The notes below the pieces were generated by a model. The model was not told the DNA's origin and did no database searches. It was given only the letters and a program-made list of their open reading frames with translations. Positions 36,189-44,884 of a stretch of DNA of 64,000 nucleotides are shown here, piece by piece. This DNA is from Microthrixaceae bacterium (GTDB lineage Bacteria; Actinomycetota; Acidimicrobiia; Acidimicrobiales; Microtrichaceae), in assembly GCA_023957975.1 (NCBI GenBank), contig JAMLGM010000005.1, forward strand, positions 165,054-229,053. Reading direction: 5' to 3'. Within the stretch, counting starts at the first letter, position 1, and the number at the start of each line of letters is the position of its first letter. Made by a program: the position numbers and the translations under genes.

Positions 36189-37244
36189 ATGGCAGCTCGC
36201 GACCTCGACGCAACCGTCATCTACACCGATGGCGCGTGCATCAACAACCCGGGACCGGGCGGGTGGGCCTGGGCCATTCCCGGCGGTGCGCACGCCTCCG
36301 GATTCGACGAAGCCACCACCAACCAACGCATGGAGGTCACCGCGGCATTCGAGGCGGTGCTTGCCAATCCCGGTCGGCTTCACATCGTCAGCGACTCGAC
36401 CTACGTGGTCGACTGCTTCAACAAACGCTGGCACGAAGGGTGGGTTGCCCGCGGTTGGTTGAATGCCCAGAAGCGGCCGGTCGCCAACCAGGACCTGTGG
36501 AAGCCCTTCATCGAGGAGTACCTCAACCGCCGCGACGAAATCACCTTCGCATGGGTGAAGGGACACTCCGGCGACGAGATGAACGATCTCGTCGACCGCC
36601 TCGCGATCGAGGCGGCCCAGAGCCAATGTGCGCGCCACGGCGACGAACCGCCGACCGACCTCGGCGAGCCCGACGGCGCGGCCGGCAGCGCTCCCGGCAG
36701 CACGGATGCCCGCGCCGATTCCTCGCCGGCATCGAAGCTGGGACCCTGGGTCGTTGCGGTGTTCGGGCACCGTCCACCCGAACTCGGCGGCTACGACGAA
36801 ACCAACCCGACGGCGGTAACGGTGACCGCACGTCTGCGAGAGGTCATCGAGGCCCTCGCCGTGGTCCACCCCGACCTCGTCGTCGCGAGCGGACTCGGCC
36901 TGGGAGCGGAACAGTACGGTGCCCAGGCTGCGGTCGATTCCGGCGTCGACCTGGTCGCCGTGTTGGCCTACCCGGCACCGGACAAGGTGTGGCCCCGAGC
37001 GTCGCGGGAACGCTTCGCCGCACTCGCCGCCGCGGCCACCAGGGTGATCACGCTGAGCCCGACGGCGCCGGCCACCAAGCAGGCGGCGGGACAGGCTTGC
37101 GGCGCTCGCGACCGATGGCTGACCCAAGCCTGCGATGCGGCGATCGTGGTGTGGGACGCGAAGGACCGCAACCTGGGTCGGATCGTGTCGGATCTGGAGG
37201 CGGCCGAGGTGAGTTGTTATCTCATCACGCCGCCGACCCCTTGA
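36189..37244 (+). CDS. rnhA: Ribonuclease HI fused to a SLOG-type domain
   Basis: Residues 8-145 are a complete RNase HI: IYTDGACINNPGPGGWAW (Asp14), NQRMEVTAAFEAV (Glu49), IVSDSTYVV (Asp69) and WVKGHSGDEMNDLVDRLA (His126, Asp136). After an Ala/Pro linker (about 150-180), residues 185-351 form a second domain with VAVFGHRPPELGGYD and VASGLGLGAEQYGAQAAV, the glycine-rich pattern of the SLOG/YpsA (DUF1273) nucleotide-binding fold. RNase HI removes RNA from RNA-DNA hybrids. What the SLOG domain senses is unknown; this combination is unusual. Confidence 0.87.
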   Translation: MAARDLDATVIYTDGACINNPGPGGWAWAIPGGAHASGFDEATTNQRMEVTAAFEAVLANPGRLHIVSDSTYVVDCFNKRWHEGWVARGWLNAQKRPVANQDLWKPFIEEYLNRRDEITFAWVKGHSGDEMNDLVDRLAIEAAQSQCARHGDEPPTDLGEPDGAAGSAPGSTDARADSSPASKLGPWVVAVFGHRPPELGGYDETNPTAVTVTARLREVIEALAVVHPDLVVASGLGLGAEQYGAQAAVDSGVDLVAVLAYPAPDKVWPRASRERFAALAAAATRVITLSPTAPATKQAAGQACGARDRWLTQACDAAIVVWDAKDRNLGRIVSDLEAAEVSCYLITPPTP

Positions 37245-37297
37245 CCTCGGCTCTGAGGCCGCTGTCGCCGCTGTCGCCGGCCGAAGCCGCAGGTCGA

Positions 37298-38227
37298 TTA
37301 CACCGGTGCGGTGAGCGTCGCCGTCAGCCCCGAGGCCACCTCGCCGGTCATCGCCGCCATCTGCAACGACACGCCGTCTCGAAAGACCATGTCGCGGTCG
37401 AGTGAGATCTGCGAGAGGTTCCGAGCGCTCGACGGGTACCGGCTGTCGCCGTAGATCTCGGTGCTGATGTCCTCCGGAAACGCCATCTGCGAGGTCCGCA
37501 GACGATTCGATGCCGACGCCGCGTCGTCGACGGAGGGGTACACCTCGAAGTGCACGTGGGGCCACCGGCCCGAATAGCACCCGGGAAAAATCGATGTGAA
37601 ACGCACGTAACCATCGGCGTCGCTCTCCTGCACCCCGCGCAGGAAGTTCTCGTCTTCCACCCCGTCGCTGTACATCGAGTACCTGCCTTCGGCGTCGCAG
37701 TGCCAGGCGTAGACCGCAGCTCCGGCGAGCGGCGCACATCCGTTCTTGGTGTCGACGATGCGAAGAACCAGTTCGACCGGCACGCCGTCCGCGGTCGTCG
37801 ACGACGCACCGAAACTCGAGCGAATGTCCTGGCGTACGACCCCGGATTCGCTCAACACGTCGGGGCCGTTCGAGCCATCCCCGGGATACGGTCCGGCGGT
37901 CTCCTCGGGGATCACCTCGCACGAACCGGCATCGGCTGCAGCCGTCGCGTCGCCGCCCGAGCCCGTCGAGATGGAGCCCCCACTCGCCGAGGTTGCACCG
38001 GAGCCAGTCGAGGTGGGACCGGCACCAGCGCCGCTGTCGGCCTCGGGGCCGGAACAACCGACGAGTGCCGCCAGTCCGGTTCCGAGCAGGGTCAGCGATG
38101 CCCGGCGTCGGGTGAACAGCCCAAGATCTGCGGACAATCCGGCATCGTGGAGCTCGTCGCCGTGGTGCTCGTCGTTCGCCGAATCGACGTGGCCATGGCC
38201 CGTTCGGCGGGTTCCGTTTCGAATCAT
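37298..38227 (-). CDS. Tat-exported lipoprotein with intradiol ring-cleavage dioxygenase domain
   Basis: The 309-residue protein has a twin-arginine signal (FTRRRASLTLLGTGLAALVGC) ending in a lipobox-like cysteine, a Ser/Gly linker, then the dioxygenase-like barrel: EETAGPYPGDGSNGPDVL, VYAWHCDAEGRYSMYS and FTSIFPGCYSGRWPHVHFEVY. The last carries one Tyr and two His that match the iron ligands of protocatechuate 3,4-dioxygenase; the remaining Tyr is in the second motif. Extracytoplasmic members of this superfamily are common in actinobacteria, with substrates unknown. Confidence 0.84.
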   Translation of the reverse strand: MIRNGTRRTGHGHVDSANDEHHGDELHDAGLSADLGLFTRRRASLTLLGTGLAALVGCSGPEADSGAGAGPTSTGSGATSASGGSISTGSGGDATAAADAGSCEVIPEETAGPYPGDGSNGPDVLSESGVVRQDIRSSFGASSTTADGVPVELVLRIVDTKNGCAPLAGAAVYAWHCDAEGRYSMYSDGVEDENFLRGVQESDADGYVRFTSIFPGCYSGRWPHVHFEVYPSVDDAASASNRLRTSQMAFPEDISTEIYGDSRYPSSARNLSQISLDRDMVFRDGVSLQMAAMTGEVASGLTATLTAPV

Positions 38228-38338
38228 CGTCGTCTCCTTCGAGGTACGAAACCATCGTGACCGCGGTGTCTTGGAACTCCCTCCGAGACCCAGCCGGGTC
38301 GGCTCAGAATGTTCCCGACCCTCTCGACCCCGTGGCCC

Positions 38339-39415
38339 TCAGCGCACCCCGCGCGCCGCTGCGTCCGCGGCGGCGACCGCCACATCGACGGCGGCGTCGA
38401 GCCGGTCGAGCGCCTCGGCGCGCAGCTGCGGGTCCCGGTCGATCATCGCGAGCGCCGCCGCCCCGACGAGTGCGGAGTGTTCGGGGATCACGAATCGCAG
38501 GGGTACGTCACTTCGTTCGCCCATGAGCGCCCGAAAGCGATCCTGGAAGACCGGGTCCTTCGCAATGCCGCCGAACAGCCCCACGGGAACCGCATCGGTG
38601 CGGCCGGACCGCTCGTCGCCGCGCAACACCGCGACCGCCGCGAGCGCAGCTTCCGCGAGCACCGTGACCTCATCGTCAATGATCTCGAGCGCCCGCAGGT
38701 CGCCCGCCGCGGCCAGGTCGGTGACGATGGGGGCGAACGATGCGATCCACGCCTTGTCGATCGTGGGGTAGTGAACATCGTCGGGGAGCCCTTCAACGTC
38801 GGTCCCGCCCCAATGTTGCACAACCGCCTCCGCCAGGGCCGACGCCTCCGAACGGCCCTCGTGTACGAGGAGCGTCTCCTGCAAGGCTCGACGCCCCAGC
38901 GCGTAACCGGACCCTTCGTCGCCGAGCACGAAGTCCCAGCCTCCGAATCGACGCCAGATCCGCCGCTCGCGGTCGGCCGCGACCGCGACGCTGCCAGTGC
39001 CGGCGATGATCGCCGCCGCCGGACCCAGCGAATCGGTCGAGGCCCAGCACCCCATCGTGTCGGGCACCGTCGACCTCACCGCATGCGCCAACCCGGCTGC
39101 GCCGAGCGCGTCGTCGAAGCTGGCCGCTCGGGCCAACGTGTCGACCGAGGCGCTCGTGATCAGGCAGGTCTCGATGTCCGCGGTCGACACCCCGGCGGAG
39201 CGCATCGCGGCGTTCGCGGTGAAGACGAGGTTCTCCCCCGCGGCGGCCTCGCCGATGACCCGGGCGTTCGTCGGACGACCGTGCGCCTTGTGGTATCCGA
39301 TGAGGGTTCCGTCGGCCGAACAGATCGCGACTCGGCAGTTCGTCGCACCTCCGTCGGCCACCAGCAACAGCCCAGCGCCGCTATAGGGGGGAAGTCGATT
39401 GATCCAGTTGATCAT
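38339..39415 (-). CDS. BadF/BadG/BcrA/BcrD-type N-acetylglucosamine kinase-like protein
   Basis: The 358-residue ASKHA-fold kinase has the phosphate-1 loop LLVADGGATNCRVAI (19-33), the adenosine region AAIIAGTGSVAVAADR and GDEGSGYALGRRAL, typical of eukaryotic-type GlcNAc kinases. It ends at 38339 and starts 46 bases after the end of a PfkB kinase on the same strand. The pair suggests salvage of amino sugars or glycosides, but neither substrate is proven. Confidence 0.85.
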   Translation of the reverse strand: MINWINRLPPYSGAGLLLVADGGATNCRVAICSADGTLIGYHKAHGRPTNARVIGEAAAGENLVFTANAAMRSAGVSTADIETCLITSASVDTLARAASFDDALGAAGLAHAVRSTVPDTMGCWASTDSLGPAAAIIAGTGSVAVAADRERRIWRRFGGWDFVLGDEGSGYALGRRALQETLLVHEGRSEASALAEAVVQHWGGTDVEGLPDDVHYPTIDKAWIASFAPIVTDLAAAGDLRALEIIDDEVTVLAEAALAAVAVLRGDERSGRTDAVPVGLFGGIAKDPVFQDRFRALMGERSDVPLRFVIPEHSALVGAAALAMIDRDPQLRAEALDRLDAAVDVAVAAADAAARGVR

Positions 39416-39460
39416 CCCAGCACCATACTCAGCGGCCGGTCGCTGTCCGTCGAGTAGCGC

Positions 39461-40330
39461 TCAGGAGTCGATGCCGAACCAACACGGCGTCTCGGAGTCA
39501 CGATGCACCCAATGGCTCGCCAGCTCGACCGCCACCTCGAGTGCATCGGCGGGCGATTCCCCGGCGGCGTGAGCGATGAATGCCGCCGCGGCGAACACGT
39601 CTCCGGCACCGATCGTACGGTCGGGATTCACCGGTCGAGGTCGATCGTTCGCCCCCTCGAGGTGCCCGCCGAGCGCGGACGCATACTGCGCCAACACGGT
39701 TCCGCCGCGCATCACCAATGCCCCGTCGCGGCCGAGCGTGCGAAACACCAACCCGTCGAAGCCGGCCAACAGGCCGAGTTGGTCGACGCGACGGTATTCG
39801 CCGTCGTTGAGCACCAGCGCGTCCGCGCTCAAGACGGCGTCGTGCCATCCGCTCGGGTCGACGACGAAGGAACCGTCCTCGGCGAAGGCTCGCAGCATTC
39901 CCTGTGGGGTGATGCCCAGATAATCGGACCCGGCGCGCGCCATTTCCACAACACCGGGACCCAACTCACCCGCGATCGGGCCGAGATGCACGGTGCCCCG
40001 GTCGGCGGCGGCCAACAACATGGCCACCGCTCCGGCATCGATGGGTGCGGCCGCGCTCAGGAGCCGGGCTGGTCCGTCATCCGCGGTGGGGTCGAAACCA
40101 AAGCACGTATCGCCATCGGACTCGCGCAGATCGAGTTCGATCGCCCCGTCGTGGGCATCGAAAAGTCGTTGCGCCAACCGTGCGGTCGCGCTGGTGATCA
40201 CGCGGACCTCACACCCGAGCGCCAACGCCTGACCCGCAGCGAAATGCACGGTGCCCCCGAGGCGGTCGGTGCCGTCATCCAACTCGTCGATGCAAACGTG
40301 GCCGATAAGCGTGTAGTCGAGTGCGGACAT
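39461..40330 (-). CDS. PfkB-family carbohydrate kinase
   Basis: This 289-residue ribokinase-fold protein has an early GTVHFAAGQALALG in place of the usual GG-N-A substrate loop and the diagnostic C-terminal DRTIGAGDVFAAAAF with the catalytic aspartate. Substrates of this branch range from sugars to nucleosides. It is followed by the GlcNAc-kinase-like gene. A strong terminator belonging to the small lipoprotein gene separates it from upstream genes. Confidence 0.86.
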   Translation of the reverse strand: MSALDYTLIGHVCIDELDDGTDRLGGTVHFAAGQALALGCEVRVITSATARLAQRLFDAHDGAIELDLRESDGDTCFGFDPTADDGPARLLSAAAPIDAGAVAMLLAAADRGTVHLGPIAGELGPGVVEMARAGSDYLGITPQGMLRAFAEDGSFVVDPSGWHDAVLSADALVLNDGEYRRVDQLGLLAGFDGLVFRTLGRDGALVMRGGTVLAQYASALGGHLEGANDRPRPVNPDRTIGAGDVFAAAAFIAHAAGESPADALEVAVELASHWVHRDSETPCWFGIDS

Positions 40331-40415
40331 GGCTGCACCCTACCGAAGCCCATCCAAACCCACCGAAGGCGCCGTCGTCGTGTCGGACTCGCCGCCGACT
40401 CCACCACCCTGGCCG

Positions 40416-40459
40416 AAAAAACGCCACGGGGCACCCCGAGTTGACGGAGTGCCCCGTGG
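40416..40459 (-). terminator. Rho-independent terminator after the small lipoprotein gene
   Basis: CCACGGGGCAC (40424-40434) pairs exactly with GTGCCCCGTGG (40449-40459) around a 14-base loop, and on the minus strand the stem is followed by GCG and six T (40421-40416). This is the clearest intrinsic terminator in the window. Confidence 0.92.
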
Positions 40460-40490
40460 ATGGCGATGCGGCAAAACTGCCGCAAGCAAC

Positions 40491-40616
40491 CTAGATGAAC
40501 AGTGCGACGATCTTGGCGATGGTCAACACGTCGTCGATGGTGCAGCCAGTGCTGAACACCGCCAGGCCGGCGATCGATGCGATGAGCGGCGCATTACGCC
40601 TCAGCGACTTGGACAT
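40491..40616 (-). CDS. Tiny lipoprotein-like protein, 41 residues
   Basis: ATG 40616 is preceded by GGGAGGG at good spacing. The product has a basic start (MSKSLRRNAPLI), a hydrophobic helix, and FSTGC as lipobox, leaving only about 17 residues after the cysteine (TIDDVLTIAKIVALFI), themselves hydrophobic. The strong ribosome site upstream and strong terminator downstream argue for a real, perhaps abundant transcript. It may be a small membrane peptide; function is unknown. A longer in-frame ATG at 40679 adds 21 residues with no support. Confidence 0.65.
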   Translation of the reverse strand: MSKSLRRNAPLIASIAGLAVFSTGCTIDDVLTIAKIVALFI

Positions 40617-40738
40617 GTGGCAATCCCTCCCGAGTGCCGAGACTGGGCGTCTCGGATCCGTCGACGGTACCAAACCCACCTCCCATGCGGAAGCCCTTCA
40701 CGGCATTTCGTTCACATTCGGGCTCGCGGGCCCGAGTG

Positions 40739-41290
40739 TCAGTTGCGTCGATGCAGGGTGTTCGCGTCGTTGTGCGCCAGTTCGCCCGGAATCTCCGTCA
40801 TCTGCAACAGGGTCGTTTCGGCGTAGGACCAGGTGTCATCGTCGTTCAGCGTGACGGTGACCGTGTACAGCCGGGTCGAGGCGCGTTCGGCGAGGTAGCG
40901 GTTCTCGCCGATCGGGTAGAGCGGATCGCCGGCGCGTGCGGACATCGTGAACTGCTTGGCGTCGGCATCGGCCTGGCCGCCTGCGAGTACCGTGATTCCG
41001 CGGGGCACGACGAATCCGCGCAGGATCTCACCGGTCGCCGGGTCGTACAGCCAGTAACCGACCTCGGTGTGAAACGGAATGTCTTCGCTCTCCCGCCACA
41101 TGGCCGAGTGATAATCGAGGCCCCACAGTTGCTGATCGCCGTTGGCCACGGGCCCGAACGGCTTCATCTCGACCTTCTCGAAATACGGCGTGTTGATCAC
41201 CTGTTCCTCGCTGTGCGAGAAGGCGGTGTCGAGTCCACCGGTTCCCTCCCAGTCGCCGACCAACGCGGCCAATGGGCCCCATTCGCTCAT
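40739..41290 (-). CDS. Nitrobindin-like heme-binding beta-barrel protein (FABP family)
   Basis: This 183-residue protein starts with LAALVGDWEGTGG, the GxWxGxG signature of the nitrobindin/THAP4 family, and has later strands VGYWLYDPATGEILRGFVVPRG and YLAERASTRLYTVTVTLN. The C-terminal HNDANTLHRRN contains histidines at the place of the proximal heme ligand. Members bind ferric heme and react with NO or peroxynitrite. AAAGGA sits before the ATG. It follows the MerR gene on the same strand. Confidence 0.82.
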   Translation of the reverse strand: MSEWGPLAALVGDWEGTGGLDTAFSHSEEQVINTPYFEKVEMKPFGPVANGDQQLWGLDYHSAMWRESEDIPFHTEVGYWLYDPATGEILRGFVVPRGITVLAGGQADADAKQFTMSARAGDPLYPIGENRYLAERASTRLYTVTVTLNDDDTWSYAETTLLQMTEIPGELAHNDANTLHRRN

Positions 41291-41395
41291 ATCGATGTCC
41301 TTTCCCGTGGGGTGCTCGCGTGCGGCACGCGCCCGCCGCCGGGACCCTAGTGCCAGGGGCCGCCACGGGGCCGAGAATCGCGGCGAGCAGCCGAA

Positions 41396-42274
41396 TCAGT
41401 TGCGCTCGGCGCTCGATCGCAGGCTGGAGATCCGCTTCGTGTCGTTCAGCAGGTCATCGATCGCATGCTCGAGTTGCTGTTCGAAAATGATGCGCGCACC
41501 ATCTCCAGCGGAAGGTTTGAAGGCGTTGACCAACGTCGCCGGATCGATCCCGCGGCCGTACCCGTGGGTGACCATCGTGACGAACAACTCGATCAGTTCC
41601 TTTGCCGCCACGGCCAGCGCGCCCCGGAGAATCTCGCCCGCCTCCAGCACGCTGTCGCCGGGAACGCCCGACGCGATGAGGCGCAGGGTCAGGTCGTACA
41701 ACGCGGGGTTCGGCAGGAGCCACGAGTCGCCCTGACGCACGATGAGACGGCCGTCCTCCAGCGCACCACGGCTGCCCGCCGGCATGCCGTCGAGCGCTTC
41801 TTTGAGTTCCTTGTTGCCGATGATGCGCGGCTCGATCCCGGTCCACGATCCGCGCAGCTGCGTGTCGAGTCCGAGCCAATCCGCGACCCGCTCGGACACG
41901 TCGCCCTCCTCGATGAGCGCGCGGATTCCCGGCAGTTTCAGCCCACGATCGCGCAGTTCGCCGATGAGGACCAGGCGTTCGAGGTGAGCCGGCCCATAGC
42001 GGGCAACACGCCCATCTGACCGGTCTCGTTCGGGCTTTTGGAGCAACCGCTCCGCCTGGTAGAAGCGGATCGTTCGGGGCGCGACGCCGGTGCGTTCGGA
42101 GAGCTCCTCGATCGTGAGCCACCCGTCGCTCGACTCGACCGACAACTGGCCGTCGGATGCGTCGGCTCCTTGCGCCGGACCGGCCGACCGCTGCTCGGAC
42201 TCGGCGGTCTCTGCCACCAGTTCGAGGTGCGCCATCGACGGGTCGGACTTGGAGGCTGATCGACGGGAGGCCAT
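41396..42274 (-). CDS. MerR-family transcriptional regulator
   Basis: About 292 residues from ATG 42274 (ATG 42235 possible). After a roughly 50-residue unstructured head, the MerR winged helix reads LTIEELSERTGVAPRTIRFYQAERLL with the second wing DGRVARYGPAHLERLVLIGELR. The C-terminal domain is large (about 160 residues) and all-helical, with no cysteine metal site. It is divergent from the reductase-desaturase genes and therefore their likely regulator, perhaps sensing fatty acyl groups (inference). Confidence 0.87.
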   Translation of the reverse strand: MASRRSASKSDPSMAHLELVAETAESEQRSAGPAQGADASDGQLSVESSDGWLTIEELSERTGVAPRTIRFYQAERLLQKPERDRSDGRVARYGPAHLERLVLIGELRDRGLKLPGIRALIEEGDVSERVADWLGLDTQLRGSWTGIEPRIIGNKELKEALDGMPAGSRGALEDGRLIVRQGDSWLLPNPALYDLTLRLIASGVPGDSVLEAGEILRGALAVAAKELIELFVTMVTHGYGRGIDPATLVNAFKPSAGDGARIIFEQQLEHAIDDLLNDTKRISSLRSSAERN

Positions 42275-42338
42275 CGGCCCAGTCTGCCAGCTCGACCGCT
42301 CGACGGCGTCGGTGCGACATCTGCCACTCCGGCGCGAG

Positions 42339-42390
42339 TCAAGAATCCTTGACAGCATCCACTGTTACTGTCAGTGTTAGCTGTCAGTGT
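42339..42390 (+). promoter_or_regulatory. Candidate regulatory region of the reductase-desaturase genes
   Basis: A perfect inverted repeat GTCAAG-AATC-CTTGAC (42339-42354) overlaps TTGACA at 42349-42354, a consensus -35. About 20 bases further comes a weak TGTTAG, a long spacer of the kind MerR activators use. Two direct copies of CTGTCAGTGT (42368-42377 and 42381-42390) follow, the second containing the GTG start at 42387. If this promoter is right the message would be leaderless. Confidence 0.45.
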
Positions 42391-43553
42391 CAGCTCTCAC
42401 CATCCCCCGCCGACTGCCTCGCCATCTTCCCCGCCCCATCCGGCGCATCGCCGAGGCCCTCACCTCTCCCCACTCACTCGACGACTTCACCTCGGCGTTC
42501 AATCCGCGCTGGACCGGTTCTCTCACCGGCACCATCACCTCCATCTCGCCGCTCACACCGAACGCAGCTCAGATCACGATCTCGGTGCCCCGCTCCTGGC
42601 CGGGCCACCATGCCGGCCAATACGTCAGTGTCGGTGTCGAAATCGACGGCCGGCGACAGCAGCGCACCTACTCCATCACCGGACCGTCGAGCCGACCCGG
42701 AGCCGGGACGATCACGCTTGGGGTTCAGCGGGTCGAGGGTGGCTTGGTGTCGAATCACCTCATCGATGCGGCCCGGCCGTCGACCCTCGTTCACCTCGGC
42801 ACGCCGACCGGCGAATTCGTCCTACCCGACCGAGGGTCGCCCGCCGACGAATCCAACACGACTCCGCTGCTCCTGCTCGGTGCCGGAAGCGGGATGACCC
42901 CGATCCGCAGCATCATCGCCGAACTCGAGGTTCGCCACGATCGAGGCGAAGCCGTCCCCGACGTCGTGGCGTTGTCGTTCGCACCCGATGCCTCCTCGAG
43001 GATGTTCCACCACGACCTGGTCGCCGCTGCACAGCACCCGTGGCTGCGTGTCGAATTCGTCGACACCCGTTCCGGCGGCGCAGCGTCGGCGACCACCCGC
43101 CTCAGCCCGGCGCTGCTCGACGAGCACTGCGCCGACTGGAGCCAACGTCGGGTGTATGCGTGCGGCCCGGAGGGGTTCCTCGACGCCGCAACCGACGCCT
43201 TCGCAGCGCGGGGCATCGTCGGCGACGCGCTCGACGAGCAACTCGTGATCGAGCGCTTCACCCGCGTCCTGCCGCCGCGCGACGGCCACGCCGAGACGGC
43301 GTCGGTCGTCGTCGAACTCGCCGACTCAGCGACACGTCTCGAACTGCGCACCGACACACCGTTGCTCGACAGCATCGAGGCAGCGGGGCAGCTCGCACCC
43401 TCGGGGTGTCGAAACGGCATCTGCCACACGTGTTCGACCGAGGTGATCGACGGCTGCGCGCTCAACCTGCGCGACGGACGAATCGTCGAGGCCGGCCAGC
43501 ACGTTCAGTTGTGCATCTCCGCTCCGCTCACCGACCTCACGCTCGCGCTGTAA
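42387..43553 (+). CDS. Ferredoxin reductase-type flavoprotein with C-terminal 2Fe-2S domain
   Basis: The 388-residue protein has an FAD-binding barrel (RTYSITGPSSRPG), an NAD(P) domain (LLLGAGSGMTPIRSII and VYACGPEGFLDAA) and a plant-type [2Fe-2S] domain with CRNGICHTC plus a distant Cys in HVQLCIS. This is the electron donor architecture of M. tuberculosis Rv3230c, the partner of desaturase DesA3, and the desaturase gene does follow 66 bases downstream. The start GTG 42387 gives MSALTIPRRL. It passes electrons from NAD(P)H to the di-iron desaturase. Confidence 0.92.
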   Translation: MSALTIPRRLPRHLPRPIRRIAEALTSPHSLDDFTSAFNPRWTGSLTGTITSISPLTPNAAQITISVPRSWPGHHAGQYVSVGVEIDGRRQQRTYSITGPSSRPGAGTITLGVQRVEGGLVSNHLIDAARPSTLVHLGTPTGEFVLPDRGSPADESNTTPLLLLGAGSGMTPIRSIIAELEVRHDRGEAVPDVVALSFAPDASSRMFHHDLVAAAQHPWLRVEFVDTRSGGAASATTRLSPALLDEHCADWSQRRVYACGPEGFLDAATDAFAARGIVGDALDEQLVIERFTRVLPPRDGHAETASVVVELADSATRLELRTDTPLLDSIEAAGQLAPSGCRNGICHTCSTEVIDGCALNLRDGRIVEAGQHVQLCISAPLTDLTLAL

Positions 43554-43619
43554 CCCAGTGCCCATCCCCACCGCCACCCATCGCCACACCGCCGCCGCAC
43601 AGCACAGGACGTTCCCACG

Positions 43620-44789
43620 ATGACCATCGTCGCCCCCGACCTCGACCAGCTCACGTCGCACGAGCCGGTCGGCCTCGCCACCCACACCGTCGAACCCGCC
43701 GCCCAACACCCGGGCATCGCCCCCTACGGCGACACCGAGCTGAGCGAGAAGCAACTCGGTGAGCTCGCCGCTGAACTCGACGCGTTGCGCGACGAATTGC
43801 TCGCCGATATCGGCCAACGAGACGCCGACTACATCCGTCGAATCGTCAAGGTGCAAAAGTCCCTCGAAGTCGGTGGGCGCGCCTCGCTGATGGCGGGAGT
43901 GCTGCCGCCGATGTGGGTGGCCGGTGTCGCGATGCTCGCGGCGTCGAAGATCCTCGAGAACATGGAAATCGGCCACAACGTCATGCACGGCCAGTACGAC
44001 TGGATGCGAGACCCGCACCTGCACTCAAGCACCTACGAGTGGGACAACGTGTGCCCTTCCTCGCAGTGGAAGCACTACCACAACGCCGTTCACCACCAAT
44101 GGACCAACGTGCGCGGCCTCGACGACGACCTGGGCTACGGCGTGTTTCGCGTCGACCCCACACGAAAGTGGAGCCCCGCTCACGCCGCCCAGCCGCTGAT
44201 CTTCGTCGCGCTCGCGGCGCTGTTCCAATACGGCGTCGGATACCAGGACTCCTATGCCGGGCGTCCCGAGGGCCAACGCGCCGACTGGGCGTGGCGCAAG
44301 CCGAAACTCATGGAGACCGCCCGCAAGATTCGCCGTCAGTGGCTTAAGGACTACGTGGCGTTTCCTGCCCTGGCCGCACCACTCGGAGCACCATCGGCGG
44401 TGGCCGTGCTCAGTGGCAACGCAGCCGCGAACCTCATCCGCAATGTGTGGTCCTTCAGCGTGATCTTCTGTGGCCATTTCCCCGATGGCGTCGCCATCTT
44501 CGATAAGGCCGACGCCATCGACGAAAGTCGCGGCCATTGGTATCTGCGCCAGATCACCGGCTCGGCCAACTTCACCGGCGGGCGGCTCATGGACATCATG
44601 AGCGGCAACCTCAACCATCAGGTCGAACACCACGTGTTCCCCGACATCCCGGCGAATCGCTACGCCGAGGTCGCCCCGAAACTCCGCGAGATCTGCGGCC
44701 GCTATGGCCTGCGCTACAACACGGGGTCGATGCCGAAGCAGTTCGCAACGGTGGTCAAAAAGATCTGTCGCCTCGCCCTACCGGGGTAG
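43620..44789 (+). CDS. Membrane fatty acyl desaturase (DesA3-like)
   Basis: This 389-residue integral di-iron desaturase has three histidine boxes, GHNVMHGQYDW, HYHNAVHHQW and NHQVEHHVFPDI, and hydrophobic stretches between them. It resembles stearoyl-CoA delta-9 desaturase DesA3 (Rv3229c) in sequence and in being encoded with its reductase. It would make oleate-type acyl chains for membranes or storage lipids. No ribosome site is strong; the ATG follows a CACAGCACAGGACG stretch. Confidence 0.93.
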   Translation: MTIVAPDLDQLTSHEPVGLATHTVEPAAQHPGIAPYGDTELSEKQLGELAAELDALRDELLADIGQRDADYIRRIVKVQKSLEVGGRASLMAGVLPPMWVAGVAMLAASKILENMEIGHNVMHGQYDWMRDPHLHSSTYEWDNVCPSSQWKHYHNAVHHQWTNVRGLDDDLGYGVFRVDPTRKWSPAHAAQPLIFVALAALFQYGVGYQDSYAGRPEGQRADWAWRKPKLMETARKIRRQWLKDYVAFPALAAPLGAPSAVAVLSGNAAANLIRNVWSFSVIFCGHFPDGVAIFDKADAIDESRGHWYLRQITGSANFTGGRLMDIMSGNLNHQVEHHVFPDIPANRYAEVAPKLREICGRYGLRYNTGSMPKQFATVVKKICRLALPG

Positions 44790-44848
44790 CGCCTCGCGGC
44801 ACCGCCGCAACCGACCTGCCCCCGGAGGGTTGAATTCGACGCCCACCG

Positions 44849-44882
44849 TTGACAGCCCGGACCGATGGAACAATTATTGTTC
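44849..44882 (+). promoter_or_regulatory. Promoter and TetR-type operator of the mpaB-tetR pair
   Basis: TTGACA (44849-44854) and AATTAT (44872-44877) are 17 bases apart. A perfect palindrome GAACAAT-T-ATTGTTC occupies 44868-44882, covering the -10 element. The MpaB ATG begins at 44885, so the transcript would be leaderless or nearly so. The AT-rich operator stands out in the GC-rich surroundings and is the natural site for the TetR protein encoded next. Confidence 0.8.
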
Positions 44883-44884
44883 TT

